64,000 bases of DNA. Source: Noviherbaspirillum sp. L7-7A (GTDB taxonomy: Bacteria > Pseudomonadota > Gammaproteobacteria > Burkholderiales > Burkholderiaceae_D). Of this stretch, positions 46,565 to 56,230 are shown piece by piece. Each line of letters starts with the position of its first letter. Position 1 is the stretch's first letter. The translations under genes and the position numbers were made by a program. A model generated the notes under the pieces. That model did not search any database and had not been told where the DNA came from. It saw nothing but the letters and a program-made list of their open reading frames with translations. The DNA lies in NCBI RefSeq assembly GCF_019052805.1, contig NZ_JAHQRJ010000001.1:1860001-1924000 (forward strand), given 5' to 3'.

Positions 46565-46800
46565 TCACGTTTCTTTTCTATCAAAGTAGGGCCTCAGAAA
46601 ATCTTCCATGCTTTTTCTGAAAGCTTCTCCACCAATCATGTTTTTTTCATAAAATTCGGAAAGAAGACCTTCCCGCTGCCGATAAAGCGTACGGACTTCA
46701 TCAGGCAAAAATTCAACTAATTGCCGACGAGCCTCGATAGAAAAATGATTGTCAAAATCAAAGGTGCACGCTTCGCTATGCGCTGGTGCTACGCAGTGCC
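46565..46800 (-). pseudogene. 5'-truncated fragment of the helical effector family
   Basis: About 75 codons of AT-rich sequence read R-R-Q-L-V-E-F-L-P-D-E-V-R-T-L-Y and end F-R-K-S-M-E-D-F-L-R-P-Y-F. The 711-residue protein has the counterpart R-R-Q-L-A-E-K-L-P-A-E-L-R-S-K-Y ... F-R-R-C-M-L-S. No start codon or ribosome site is available in frame; upstream the frame runs into flhB in the wrong register. It is most likely the decayed 3' end of a related gene. Confidence 0.6.
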
Positions 46801-46806
46801 GATAGG

Positions 46807-47961
46807 CTAACTTGCGTCGCTGTCGTCGCTCTGTAGCGGATCCATTCCAGGCGGCACTTCCAGCGCCGTGGGCGCCGTAGGCTTCAAGCCGCCATGGCTG
46901 GCGTGCGCCTTCAGTTGGAACACATAGGCCAGCACCTCGGCCACCGCGGTATACAACGCTTCCGGAATCTCGTCGCCCAGTTCGGCATGGCGGAACAGCG
47001 CACGCGCCAGCGGCGGCGCTTCCAGCAGCAGCACATGATGCTCGGCCGCCAGTTCGCGGATCCTGGCCGCGACTTCGTCGGCGCCCTTGGCCACCACCTT
47101 GGGCGCGCGCATCTTGCCGTCGGTGTATTTGAGTGCCACCGCGAAGTGGGTCGGATTGGTCACTACCACGTCGGCGGTCGGGATTTCCGCCATCATGCGA
47201 CGCCGCGCCATCTCGCGCTGGGTGGCGCGAATCTTTGCCTTGATTTCCGGATTGCCTTCGGATTCCTTGGCTTCCTGGCGCAGCTCCTCGCGCGTCATCT
47301 TCAGCTGGCTGGCGTGGTGCCAGAGCTGGTACGGCACGTCGATGGCGGCAATGGCCACCAGCGCGGCGACGATCAACATGAAGGACTGCAGCAGCAGCTG
47401 ACCCAGATGGGCGCTGCCGACGTTGAGCGGCTCCAGCGCCAGCGCCATCACCGCATCCTGCTTGCCGCGTACCACGATCCAGGCCACGATGCCCACCAGG
47501 ATGGTCTTGCCGACTGCCTTGCCCAGTTCCACCAGCGCATTGGATGACACCAGGTTGCTCAGGCCGCTCAGGGGGTTCAGCTTGCCGAAATTGGGCATGA
47601 AGGCCTTGGTGCTGAAATTCCACCCGCCAATCAACAGCGGCGCGCCGATTGCCACCAGCATCAGCGCTGCGGCCACCGGCGCGAATGCGAGCAGCACATC
47701 GATCAGGAGCGAAGCAGCACGTGATACCAGCAGGTCCATGTCGAATGCCTGAGTGCGTTCGAAGGTCAGGCTGCTGGCCAAAAGGCTGCCCAGTTGCGCG
47801 GTCAGCCGGCCGCCCAGCATCCACAGTGCGCAACCGGCAACCAGCAGAACGCTGCAGGTCGCCAGTTCGCGCGAGCGCGGGACGTTGCCCTGCTCCCGCG
47901 CTTCATCGAGGCGTTTCTGTGAGGCTGGTTCGGTTTTTTCGAGTTCGCTGTCTTCGGCCAT
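46807..47961 (-). CDS. flhB: Flagellar type III export switch protein FlhB
   Basis: The protein has 384 residues from the ATG at 47961. Four membrane helices occupy about 30-215. The autocleavage site is N-P-T-H (V-V-T-N-P-T-H-F-A-V-A-L), which sets the hook-to-filament switch. The start A-E-D-S-E-L-E-K-T-E-P-A-S is typical. Upstream lie the effector-like gene and the cheZ block, from which it is separated by about 450 bp with its own promoter expected. Confidence 0.96.
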   Translation of the reverse strand: MAEDSELEKTEPASQKRLDEAREQGNVPRSRELATCSVLLVAGCALWMLGGRLTAQLGSLLASSLTFERTQAFDMDLLVSRAASLLIDVLLAFAPVAAALMLVAIGAPLLIGGWNFSTKAFMPNFGKLNPLSGLSNLVSSNALVELGKAVGKTILVGIVAWIVVRGKQDAVMALALEPLNVGSAHLGQLLLQSFMLIVAALVAIAAIDVPYQLWHHASQLKMTREELRQEAKESEGNPEIKAKIRATQREMARRRMMAEIPTADVVVTNPTHFAVALKYTDGKMRAPKVVAKGADEVAARIRELAAEHHVLLLEAPPLARALFRHAELGDEIPEALYTAVAEVLAYVFQLKAHASHGGLKPTAPTALEVPPGMDPLQSDDSDAS

Positions 47962-48415
47962 GGGCGCTCCGGCTTGCCAACACCGCAAAAAGGGAATGCG
48001 ATGGGCCAGCGCGCATTATCAGGCCGGCTAAACGGCAGCAATCGTGCAAACAGCGCGGAAGAATAGCAGCTGTTTTACTTCTGCAGCTTGTCTGTTCTGC
48101 GCGACATGGCGGAATGAAGCGATTTATGCCGTGGCGCTGTGTTGTTCATCCGAGCTTTCGGGACGCAGTTCTGCATGCAACTGACACGGTGAAACAAATT
48201 CGCACCGGGCATCTCGCCGCGATGGACGGATGGATACGACGGTTCAAACCGAAGCCAACCTGGCTTGCCACACCCAGAATGGACCATGCAAGGCTGTCAC
48301 CCGGTCCAGCCAGGCTTTTGAATGCGTAAGCTCACAGCATGCTTGAGCCGGGCACAACACATCAGTGTGGACAGACCAGAAGCCTGCCAGCACGGCAGGC
48401 TCAATAAATATTGTT
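47962..48415. other. Intergenic region between flhB and the effector-like gene
   Basis: No gene was recognised in 450 bp. A hairpin (AGCCTGCC/GGCAGGCT, 48381-48401) lies just after the effector-like gene's stop and may end its transcript, although no T-run follows. The remainder should hold the flhB promoter. Confidence 0.5.
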
Positions 48416-50551
48416 TCAAACCGATTCGCATCGCATTAAATGTTTTGAAGGATCTTCGAATCCGAACCGAATCAGGTTAACGAATAATGCATGCGCAATA
48501 TGGGCGCCAGAGGCCCGGCCAAGGTATCCATCGATGGAGTCATCCTTGTTGCAAGCATTACCGATCAGGGCGTGGCCGTCCCCGGCATTGACGATCATGA
48601 TTTTTTCATGTGACGGAATCCAGTCTCCGGAAATGGTGCCGGCATAGGTAAGCTTGTTATGTTTCTGGGAAAGAGAATTCCAAAGAGGATTTTTCCCGGC
48701 TTCACGCTCCATATAACGGACGTCGCAGTCTTTCTCCTGCAGTTTGGCAATCAGCTTACTGAGCTCGCCTTGGCCGATCCTGATGCAGATTTCTTTTTGT
48801 GTTCTGTCGTCTCGAAAACCGTTCAGAAAATTATTCAGCCCATAGGCGCTTAGCGCCAAAGTATCGAATTCATCCATTCCCGCAGCCATGAACACATGGC
48901 TGCGGAGCGTACCCATGGCAGTTTTGTACTCTGATTCTTTGAGCTTGCCATTCTCGGCATAGTGGCTCCACTCAGGTTGCGTATCCATATCCAGGGCAGG
49001 CGCCGGTACCGAAATGACCATGGCCGTCACGACACGGTTGTCATCGGTAATGATCGGCGTGGACATTACAATAGATAGCTGGTTACCAGGCTTCGAGGCC
49101 TCCTTCATCGACCTAATTGCGCTTGTTTCGCACCCGAGGGCGGCTTTATTGACGTGAAGCGGCGGCGACCTCATTTTTACGTTGAACAGCTCGCGCTGGG
49201 TCGCTATGGCAATCGCCTCTTGTTCCGGGAGACTGCTGATGCAGTTTACCGACATGGCTGCGTTGATAATGAGTTCTGGATACTTCTCAAGCAGCAAGCG
49301 CTGACGTTCGCCATAAAACGCGTTGCAACTCGTGATATAGGCTTCCATTGACTGGCGCAGCTCGGCGACTTTGGGATGGGCCTGCCATTCCACATGCTGT
49401 ATGAGTAATTTGTCGATCAGAACATTCACGGCCTTGATCATCCGCTCACTTTCGGTGATGGTCAGCGCATCAAACATCTGCACTGCCTTGGACCACAGTC
49501 GCCCAACACCGGAATTGCCCGATTTCTCCGTATTGCCACGTGCAGCGCGCACGGCACAAGTCACACCTTCCGGGGACAGCTTAAGCACCACGCTCAGCAT
49601 ACAGCGCCTGAATTCCGCATAGTCCATGCGGTTCTTCTTCAAGGCTGCTTCGCTCTCGGCGAAGGCCCTTAGATACTTGCTACGGAGCTCAGCAGGCAAC
49701 TTTTCGGCAAGCTGCCTCCTCGTCTCCGTGTTGAACTGCCTGGCAGACTGATCGCCTCGGTCGGCAATAACGCCCTTCATAGCGTTCACATATTTTTGCT
49801 TGCCCTGCTCGATGGCCTTAAACGTATTTTGCGCTCCTTCATTCACGTTCCCGCGCCACATGTAGTACAAGCCCGCGATGACGCTCTGCGTGTCTTTGGC
49901 GATTGGCTCCAGCGCTTCCGCAACCTGCGATTTCAGGTTGGTCGCGTCGGCGTCATTTGTCATGTCCGCAATGTCCGAAGCGTCAGCGCTTTTCGCCCGG
50001 CTGGCGTTCGAGGCGGCATCCACCTTGGCCACAGCCCGGGTATCCAGCGTGGCAGAAGATGACATGGCAGATTGCGTTGAGCCCTGTACTCCTTTTTCAG
50101 CCAGCCTCTGCAGGCCGCTGACAATGCGAGCTTCGCGTTCCTCGCGGGAGCCAGGATCGTTGGCTCCGACCAGGTCGTTGTAGGCCTTCTCGGCAGCCTC
50201 GGGCAAGAGCCTCGCCAACTGCTTCTTGGCGACTTCCCTGAATATTGTGCCTGCTTCAGTTCGGGTGCCATGGCGGGAAAGGTAGTCTGCGTGCGCAGAT
50301 TGAAGAGCGGTGATGAGCTGATTTCCGGCGCGAGCCAAGGCCTTTACTGAATTCGCGTCCTGGCGGCTGCCTGCATCCCAGGCCCATAACAGCGCTTGCT
50401 TCACATCGTTGAAAGCAGGCGTGGAGGCGTTTTCCTGGTAGGGTTTGAGCGTCGCGTGAATTTGGGCATCGGCATCCTTTTCGGGGGATGAGCGTGGCGC
50501 TTGGCCGGAGTGCAGACCACCGGTGTGAGAGAAGTCGTGAATTCGGTTCAT
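48416..50551 (-). CDS. Effector-like protein with helical modules and a macrodomain-like C-terminus
   Basis: The protein has 711 residues and no recognised whole-length family. The N-terminus is disordered. Two related helical modules are visible at about 50-150 and 222-324, each with a Trp-containing helix, a Q-L-A-x-x-L-P-x-x-x turn and a closing F-R/E-R helix; residues about 350-430 may be a third. From about 506 the pattern V-V-T-A-M-V-I-S-V-P-A-P-A-L-D, then F-D-T-L-A-L-S-A-Y-G, resembles the second half of ADP-ribose-binding macrodomains, and I-M-I-V-N-A-G-D-G-H at about 651 resembles the first strand, in swapped order. This is a by-eye resemblance. No signal sequence; a type III-type exported effector is the best guess. 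Confidence 0.65.
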   Translation of the reverse strand: MNRIHDFSHTGGLHSGQAPRSSPEKDADAQIHATLKPYQENASTPAFNDVKQALLWAWDAGSRQDANSVKALARAGNQLITALQSAHADYLSRHGTRTEAGTIFREVAKKQLARLLPEAAEKAYNDLVGANDPGSREEREARIVSGLQRLAEKGVQGSTQSAMSSSATLDTRAVAKVDAASNASRAKSADASDIADMTNDADATNLKSQVAEALEPIAKDTQSVIAGLYYMWRGNVNEGAQNTFKAIEQGKQKYVNAMKGVIADRGDQSARQFNTETRRQLAEKLPAELRSKYLRAFAESEAALKKNRMDYAEFRRCMLSVVLKLSPEGVTCAVRAARGNTEKSGNSGVGRLWSKAVQMFDALTITESERMIKAVNVLIDKLLIQHVEWQAHPKVAELRQSMEAYITSCNAFYGERQRLLLEKYPELIINAAMSVNCISSLPEQEAIAIATQRELFNVKMRSPPLHVNKAALGCETSAIRSMKEASKPGNQLSIVMSTPIITDDNRVVTAMVISVPAPALDMDTQPEWSHYAENGKLKESEYKTAMGTLRSHVFMAAGMDEFDTLALSAYGLNNFLNGFRDDRTQKEICIRIGQGELSKLIAKLQEKDCDVRYMEREAGKNPLWNSLSQKHNKLTYAGTISGDWIPSHEKIMIVNAGDGHALIGNACNKDDSIDGYLGRASGAHIAHALFVNLIRFGFEDPSKHLMRCESV

Positions 50552-50924
50552 GAAGATTTTCCTGTATGTGAATAGCGTTTCGGTAACAGGACGGAACAGG
50601 CGAAAACGTCGATCGTCGAAACGCGCTTAGGGCGCCGACGGCTGGCTTGCCAAGGTGCTGCAGTTATCCGGGCCCATAGTTTCGTAAGAGGCCATGGCGC
50701 ATGGTTCCATCGCCGCTTTGCAGCGTACTGAGGGACAGACCATGCTTCAGTGTGTTGCGGTTGACAACCTCTTCCCGCCCGCAGCGGAGGAACGGGATGC
50801 GTCGCCCAAGCAGATCATGCGTCAGACTGGCTGGGCAACGGCGCAGGTCGATCCAGCAAGTTCATCGATCTGCGACAACAGCAATGCGCCGCCATTACCA
50901 CCGGTATCGCGCGACATGTCCGGG
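50552..50924. other. Intergenic region between the two effector-like genes
   Basis: 370 bp without a recognised gene. The left end carries the promoter of the 711-residue gene. One TTCG-N12-TTCG pair is present near 50595-50615, but the spacing does not fit hrp-type boxes. Confidence 0.45.
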
Positions 50925-52546
50925 CTAGATGAGCGGACAGTTCGGATCGAACTGGGTACGCAAGGGGCTTGTCAGTTCCTGCTTCATCGCCTCCGGCAAG
51001 CTGCTCTCGCGCACGGTGGAACAGTAAGTGCGAAGCGCCCGGCTCATGCGCAGGAAGTCGGAACGGTCCGGGAAATCCAGCCGCAGCACGTCGCGTTTGG
51101 CCGTGTCAGACAGGGAGGAAGCCAGGATCTTGTGCATGTACGCCTTCATCCTGGTGCCCAGCCAGTCGCAAAAGAGAGAATCGATGGCGGACAGCCCATT
51201 GAAGGGCATGGCACGCAGCAGCCCAATCGAAAAGTCGGGGAAAGCATCCGACCTTGCATCGCGGTCTGTGAATTCCGCGCCCGGCTTGCGCTGAAAATGG
51301 CAGCGCAACAGCCTGACAGTTTCAGCCTCCGGCAAGCCGGCTTCATTGATCAGGGTGTCCATGAAGTCCAATGCCTGCTTCATGATACCGGTCTGGACAC
51401 CCTGGCATAACAGCACCGAAAGCATGGGCCGCCCGCTCAGGTTTCTGGCGGCAAAAAGATATGCCAGCTCGGCAGTGGACAAGCCGAGACGCTTCATCGC
51501 GCCCACGTATGCCTTGATCTGTTGCGAATGATCGACAGTGCTGAGTCGGTGCAGCCAGGGAACACCACGCTCGTCACGGTGTAGCAGCATGTCCAGTCTT
51601 GTCCTCCTGCTTGGCTTCAGGCGCATGACCGAGCCTGCGGCGGCGACAATCTCGTCTTCGGTTTTCTGCCCCGGATAAGCATTGCTCATGAATGGCAGGC
51701 AATGCATGTTGAAATGTTCCAGGCGTTCCAGCAACTCACGCGACGGCAGGTTGAGGCTGACGATTGTCCATAAGCGCTTGGCAAACCCATACTCCTCTTC
51801 CCCTTTCAACTGTGCTGGCTGCCATGACGGCGCAATAGTGGTCACATCCTTCGACATGTTCACAGCGTGATTGGTGCCTCTTAGGTACTGGCAGAGCGCT
51901 GCCAGTACCATGGCCTGAGCCGTCACGGAAAACGCGGGAGAGGCGCTGGCCAAAGTCCACGCTTCAGTCAATAGTTCCTGTACTGACATTGCAGGGCTGG
52001 ACCAGGCGTCGAACTTTCCGTCCCGCGTCACTCTCGCGCTGATGATCGCGCCCAATACACGGTGATGATCCGGCGCCGGACAACGCGCCGCCTGCTGCAC
52101 CAGGGACGCCAGGCATTGTTTCCATTTCGCTGCCGGCAGACAGGGCAGCTTGCCGCAAGCCGTTCCAGCGCTTCCCCCCTGCAGCCGATGCTCAGGCTGC
52201 AGGCTTGCTGGAGGGCTTGGTGGAAGGCGCTTGTGCTCATAGGCGCAAGACCGGCCATGATGCTCCACCTGGTAATGGCTTGCGCGGATGTCACCCAGCC
52301 AGTCGGCGTTTGCGCCGCATGCCAGCGGCGGCATACCTGATCGGCCGATGCCAGATCATCCAGCGGAAGATGCTGAAGCACTTCGCCGATCAGTTCATCC
52401 AACAGCAGCGATGCGCAGGACTCCGGCTGCCTGGTGCTCGGCCGGGGTGAACCGCCTGTATTGGGATCAAGAAGGAGATTGGGATTTGAATTGGCGGCAT
52501 CCGGTGCGGCGCCATGCGTGGCAGTCGCTGCGCAGGAAAAATCCAT
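50925..52546 (-). pseudogene. F-box effector-like gene, interrupted by a frameshift
   Basis: Two overlapping frames form one gene. From the ATG at 52546 the first frame holds an F-box at residues 48-84: L-L-L-D-E-L-I-G-E-V-L-Q-H-L, D-D-L-A-S-A-D-Q-V-C-R-R-W and a closing Trp. The second frame continues to the stop at 50925 with about 370 coding residues of helical, repeat-like sequence without recognised domain. A run of six G at 52174-52179 (minus strand) lies near the switch, which needs a -1 step. It may be a sequencing error, phase variation, or a true pseudogene. F-box proteins in bacteria are translocated effectors that recruit host SCF ubiquitin ligases. Confidence 0.65.
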
Positions 52547-52684
52547 GACAGGCTCTTTTATTGACAAGGTTGGACGGCAAGGTAACCGGCCAAGCCTTCG
52601 GCCTGACGCGCAAGGCGCGAATATAGCAGCGACCGGTAGCGCAAGCCAAGAGGCCGGCCCAACGGTGCTGCTACGGAGGTCTGC

Positions 52685-53881
52685 CTACAGCTTCAGATTC
52701 TGTGCCCAGGCCAGCGCCGCCAGATGGGCACGGTTGACCTGCTCGGCCGACAGGAACAGCGCATCGGCCAGCGCGGCACTGTCGCCATCCGGCTGCTCGC
52801 AGCTTTCGGCCAACGCCAGGAAGGGGCCGTAGATGCCCTCACGCGACAACAGCGCCTGGCACAACGCTTCGGACAGCGGGATCTGCGCCAGCGCCTCGTC
52901 CATCGGCATGCCAAGCAGGCGGTCGAGCATGGAGAACATGCCGGCCACGAACAGGTTTTCGGCTTCGTTCCGGGGCAGCAGGTACAGGCCAAGCAACTCG
53001 GCGAAGCGGCCGCGGATGATGGCGGTTTTCATCAGCGGCGCGGCATATTCGCTGGCGCTGGCGGTGGCCAGCAGCAGCGCCAGCCAGCGGTTCAGCGTGG
53101 CGTAGCCCAGCAGCGTCACCGCATGGCGGATCGAATTGATCTCCGCGCCCAGGCCGAAGCCAACTGAATTGATATACCGGAACAGCTTGTAGGAAATGGC
53201 CGGGTCGCGCTTCAGCACGGCTTCCAGTTCGCGCAGGTCGGCATTGCGGTTCACCAGATCCATCAACTGCAGGATCACGGTCTGCGATGCGTTCAGGCCG
53301 CGCGCATCCTGTGGCGGCGCAGGCGCGCGCAGGAGCTGGTCGGCATAGACGTGCAGGCCGGCCTTGGCGCAGGTGTCGTAATGCGCCCAGACGCCAATGC
53401 CGGACAGGGCAATGCGGGTCGATGGGCGGCGCAGGGCGGCGACGCGCTTCAGGCGCGCTGACAACCCGGGCGCGGCGCCGTCGAGGCCGAGCTGGGTTGC
53501 GTGGCCGCACAGCGCGGCGTCGATGCCGTCGGCGTCGGCATCGCGCAGGGCCAGGCCATAGCCCTTGCGGCGCAGTTCGGCCGCGCAGCCCTGCCCTTGC
53601 GTGCCCTGCAACGCCGCGCCGTCAAGCGACAGCGTAATGGCCGAGGCCGGCAGCGGCGTGGCGACGATGGCCGCCAGCGCCGCCGGCGTGGCAGGCAGTA
53701 TCAGGTGGCCATCTGCCAGCAGCCATCCCTTGTCCTCATCATGCAGGCCGGCCGCAAGCTGCAGCGCCAGCGCGTCGTCCGACGCACCGGGCGCATTGCG
53801 CTGCCAGGCAAAGTGATGCGCGACGACCTTGCGCGCCGGGTCGAGCAAGGCGGTGCGCACCAGGAAATGGGATTGGGACAT
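52685..53881 (-). CDS. Degenerate EAL plus HDOD signalling protein (YuxH family), first copy
   Basis: The protein has 398 residues. The N-terminal third (about 1-180) has the outline of an EAL domain but lacks the catalytic E-x-L and D-D-F-G motifs. The C-terminal HDOD domain (about 195-380) has the family pattern L-K-R-D-P-A-I-S-Y-K-L-F-R-Y-I-N-S. It should be a non-enzymatic regulator. It is encoded just after cheZ on the same strand (53-bp gap). A paralogue lies before cheB. Confidence 0.85.
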   Translation of the reverse strand: MSQSHFLVRTALLDPARKVVAHHFAWQRNAPGASDDALALQLAAGLHDEDKGWLLADGHLILPATPAALAAIVATPLPASAITLSLDGAALQGTQGQGCAAELRRKGYGLALRDADADGIDAALCGHATQLGLDGAAPGLSARLKRVAALRRPSTRIALSGIGVWAHYDTCAKAGLHVYADQLLRAPAPPQDARGLNASQTVILQLMDLVNRNADLRELEAVLKRDPAISYKLFRYINSVGFGLGAEINSIRHAVTLLGYATLNRWLALLLATASASEYAAPLMKTAIIRGRFAELLGLYLLPRNEAENLFVAGMFSMLDRLLGMPMDEALAQIPLSEALCQALLSREGIYGPFLALAESCEQPDGDSAALADALFLSAEQVNRAHLAALAWAQNLKL

Positions 53882-53934
53882 CGGTCGGCTGCGAGGCTGA
53901 TTGAAATAGGGCGTGAAAAACGATGCGGGGCTGG

Positions 53935-54588
53935 CTAGAAGCCCAGGCTTTCCAGCAGATCGTCGACCTGGGCCTGGTCCGCCACCACGTCGGGGCTGGC
54001 GTTCGGGTTGATCTGCGGCCCGTTGAGCAGGCCGGTATTGGTTTCACGCCTGGTGTCGCCCGGCGCATAGTCCACCAGCAGCTGCACCAGCTGCTGCTCC
54101 AGGCCATGCGCCAGTTCGGTGACCTTGCGTATCACCTGCCCGGTCAGGTCCTGGAAGTCCTGCGCCATCATGATGTCCATCAGGTGGGCCCGCGTGGTAT
54201 CGCTGTCAGCCCTTGCCTGCGCCAGATAGCCCAGGGTGCGCTCGGCCAGCGCGCGGCTTGCAGCCGGCATGCTGTCATCCGCAAGCGCGGCGCGCCAGTC
54301 GCTGGCCAGCGCATCGGCGCCGCTGGCCAGACTGTCCTGCAGCGGACTGGCCAGCTCGGTGGCATTCAACACCTTCTGCGCCGCCTGTTCGGTCAGGCGG
54401 GCGACATAGTCGAGCCGGTCGCGCGCGTCGGGGATGTCATAGGCGGCGCGTTCGATCAGCTTGTCGAAATCGAGGCCGCGCAGGCTGTCGTGCAGGCTGC
54501 GGGTCATCTGGCCGACCCGCGCCAGCAACTCTTCCTGCAACGGCCCTTCTCCGCCCTCCGCCATCACGCCCGGCCGCGCGGCTTCCAT
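53935..54588 (-). CDS. cheZ: Chemotaxis phosphatase CheZ
   Basis: The protein has 217 residues from the ATG at 54588, one base after the cheY stop. CheZ removes phosphate from CheY. The catalytic helix carries A-Q-D-F-Q-D-L-T-G-Q-V-I with the essential Gln, and the C-terminal D-D-L-L-E-S-L-G-F helix binds CheY. Four-helix bundle length is normal. It is translationally coupled to cheY. Confidence 0.95.
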   Translation of the reverse strand: MEAARPGVMAEGGEGPLQEELLARVGQMTRSLHDSLRGLDFDKLIERAAYDIPDARDRLDYVARLTEQAAQKVLNATELASPLQDSLASGADALASDWRAALADDSMPAASRALAERTLGYLAQARADSDTTRAHLMDIMMAQDFQDLTGQVIRKVTELAHGLEQQLVQLLVDYAPGDTRRETNTGLLNGPQINPNASPDVVADQAQVDDLLESLGF

Positions 54589-54589
54589 C

Positions 54590-54991
54590 TCAGGCTCCGA
54601 TTTTTTCGAGTTTTTCGAAGATCTTCGCCAGCTTCTCGTCAAGCGTGGCGGCGGTGAACGGCTTGACCACATAGCCGTTGGCGCCGGCCTGGGCGGCCGC
54701 GATGATGTTTTCCTTCTTCGCCTCGGCCGTCACCATCAGCACCGGCAGCTTGGCCAGCGCGGCGTCGGCACGGATGCTCTTCAACATGTCCAGCCCGTTC
54801 ATCACCGGCATGTTCCAGTCGGAGATCACGAAGTCGAACTGCTCGTTCTTCAGCTTCGACAGCGCCATCGCGCCATCCTCCGCCTCGTCCACGTTGCTGT
54901 AGCCCAGCTCCTTCAACAGGTTGCGCACGATGCGGCGCATGGTCGAGAAATCGTCTACCACCAGAAACTTCATTTTCGGATCAGCCATCAT
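54590..54991 (-). CDS. cheY: Chemotaxis response regulator CheY
   Basis: The protein has 133 residues (two ATGs in tandem; the first is used). A stand-alone receiver domain. Acid pocket D13-D14 (V-V-D-D-F-S), phosphorylation site D58 (V-I-S-D-W-N-M-P), T88 (M-V-T-A-E-A) and K110 (V-V-K-P-F-T) are all present. Phospho-CheY binds FliM to switch rotation. A sigma-28 promoter is predicted upstream. Confidence 0.97.
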   Translation of the reverse strand: MMADPKMKFLVVDDFSTMRRIVRNLLKELGYSNVDEAEDGAMALSKLKNEQFDFVISDWNMPVMNGLDMLKSIRADAALAKLPVLMVTAEAKKENIIAAAQAGANGYVVKPFTAATLDEKLAKIFEKLEKIGA

Positions 54992-55022
54992 TGCTCCATT
55001 TAATCCTTACACCGATATCTGC

Positions 55023-55050
55023 ATATCGGCAGGTCACTTCAAGAACTTGA
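55023..55050 (-). promoter_or_regulatory. Predicted sigma-28 promoter of cheY
   Basis: On the minus strand TCAAGTTC and GCCGATAT are separated by 16 bases counted from TCAA. The -10 deviates by one base from GCCGATAA; the -35 by two. It overlaps a perfect 7-bp inverted repeat CCGATAT/ATATCGG (55012-55029). Confidence 0.5.
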
Positions 55051-55102
55051 GCCCCGGCGCACCATTGCCGGGCATTTTTTTTCAGCATTGACTCAACGCA
55101 TT

Positions 55103-56230
55103 TCACACCCGCAGCGCGCGGCCGCCCTGGCGTGTCAGCTGCGCCAGCACCATGCCAGGCAAATCCTTCAGCGGGCCGGTCTCATGGGTCGCGCCCACCG
55201 CGATCGCCTCGCGCGGCATGCCGAAGACCACGCAGCTTGCTTCATCCTGCGCCACGTTCCAGGCGCCGGCGTGCCGCATTTCCAGCATGCCGGCGGCCCC
55301 ATCGCGGCCCATGCCGGTCAGGATCACGCCAACCGCATTCTTGCCGGCATGCAGCGCGGCCGAGCGGAACAGCACATCCACCGAAGGCCGGTGGCGGTTG
55401 ACCGGCGGCCCCTGGTCGAGCTGGGTCACATAGTTGGCGCCGCTGCGCGCCAGCAGCAGGTGCGAGTGGCCGGGCGCGAGATAGGCATGGCCGGGCAGCA
55501 CCCGTTCGCCATGCACCGCTTCAGCCACCGCGATGCGGCACAGCTTGTCCAGCCGCTCGGCGAAGGAGCGGGTGAAGCCTTCCGGCATGTGCTGCACGAT
55601 CAGGATGCCGGGGCAGTCCGGCGGCATCTGCAGCAGGAATTCCTTGATCGCTTCGGTGCCGCCGGTGGAGGCGCCGATGATGATCAGCTTTTCGCTGCTG
55701 GTCAGCGGGTTGCCCACTGCCGGCAGCGGCCTGGCCACGCTGGCCGACGGCGCGGCGGGACCGGCCGGCGCCGGCACATGGCGGCGGATGCGGGCGCGGG
55801 CGGCGGCGCGGATCTTGTCGGCGATGGTGTCGGCATATTCCTGCATGCCGTGCTGGATGGAGATCTTGGGCTTGGTGACGAAGTCGACCGCGCCCAGTTC
55901 CAGCGCCCGCATCGTGATCTCGGAGCCGCGCTCGGTCAGCGTCGACACCATCACCACCGGCATCGGCCGCAGCCGCATGAGCTTTTCGAGGAAGTCGAGG
56001 CCATCCATCTTGGGCATTTCGACGTCCAGCGTCAGCACGTCCGGGTCCAGCCTGCGTATCATCTCGCGCGCCACGAGCGGGTCCGGCGCCACGCCCGCCA
56101 CTTCCATGTCGGGCTGGCTGTCGATGATTTCACGCAGCACGCTACGGATCAGTGCGGAGTCGTCCACCACCACCACCCGGATCTTCGCGCCGGCTCTCGG
56201 CGTCATGCCTGTCGTTTGTTCATGCATCAT
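55103..56230 (-). CDS. cheB: Chemotaxis methylesterase/deamidase CheB
   Basis: The protein has 375 residues from the ATG at 56230. Receiver domain: [10 protein letters not shown] and phospho-Asp in [12 protein letters not shown]. The C-terminal catalytic domain has Ser in G-A-S-T-G-G-T-E-A, His in V-Q-H-M-P-E-G-F and Asp in [12 protein letters not shown]. It demethylates MCPs in adaptation. No cheR or cheD lies beside it, although the MCP has the tether sequence D-W-E-E-F. Confidence 0.96.
   Translation of the reverse strand: MMHEQTTGMTPRAGAKIRVVVVDDSALIRSVLREIIDSQPDMEVAGVAPDPLVAREMIRRLDPDVLTLDVEMPKMDGLDFLEKLMRLRPMPVVMVSTLTERGSEITMRALELGAVDFVTKPKISIQHGMQEYADTIADKIRAAARARIRRHVPAPAGPAAPSASVARPLPAVGNPLTSSEKLIIIGASTGGTEAIKEFLLQMPPDCPGILIVQHMPEGFTRSFAERLDKLCRIAVAEAVHGERVLPGHAYLAPGHSHLLLARSGANYVTQLDQGPPVNRHRPSVDVLFRSAALHAGKNAVGVILTGMGRDGAAGMLEMRHAGAWNVAQDEASCVVFGMPREAIAVGATHETGPLKDLPGMVLAQLTRQGGRALRV

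Noticed and set aside
46800-47833. Extension of the effector fragment frame into flhB
   Set aside because: The sequence is flhB in a different frame; only the last 75 codons downstream of flhB look independent.
50595-50615. TTCG pair resembling an hrp-type promoter element before the 711-residue gene
   Set aside because: The spacing is 12 bases, not the 15-16 required for PIP or hrpII boxes.
55060-55082. Terminator between cheB and cheY
   Set aside because: The T-run lies on the plus strand, where no gene ends; on the minus strand the hairpin has an A-run before it and no T-run after it.
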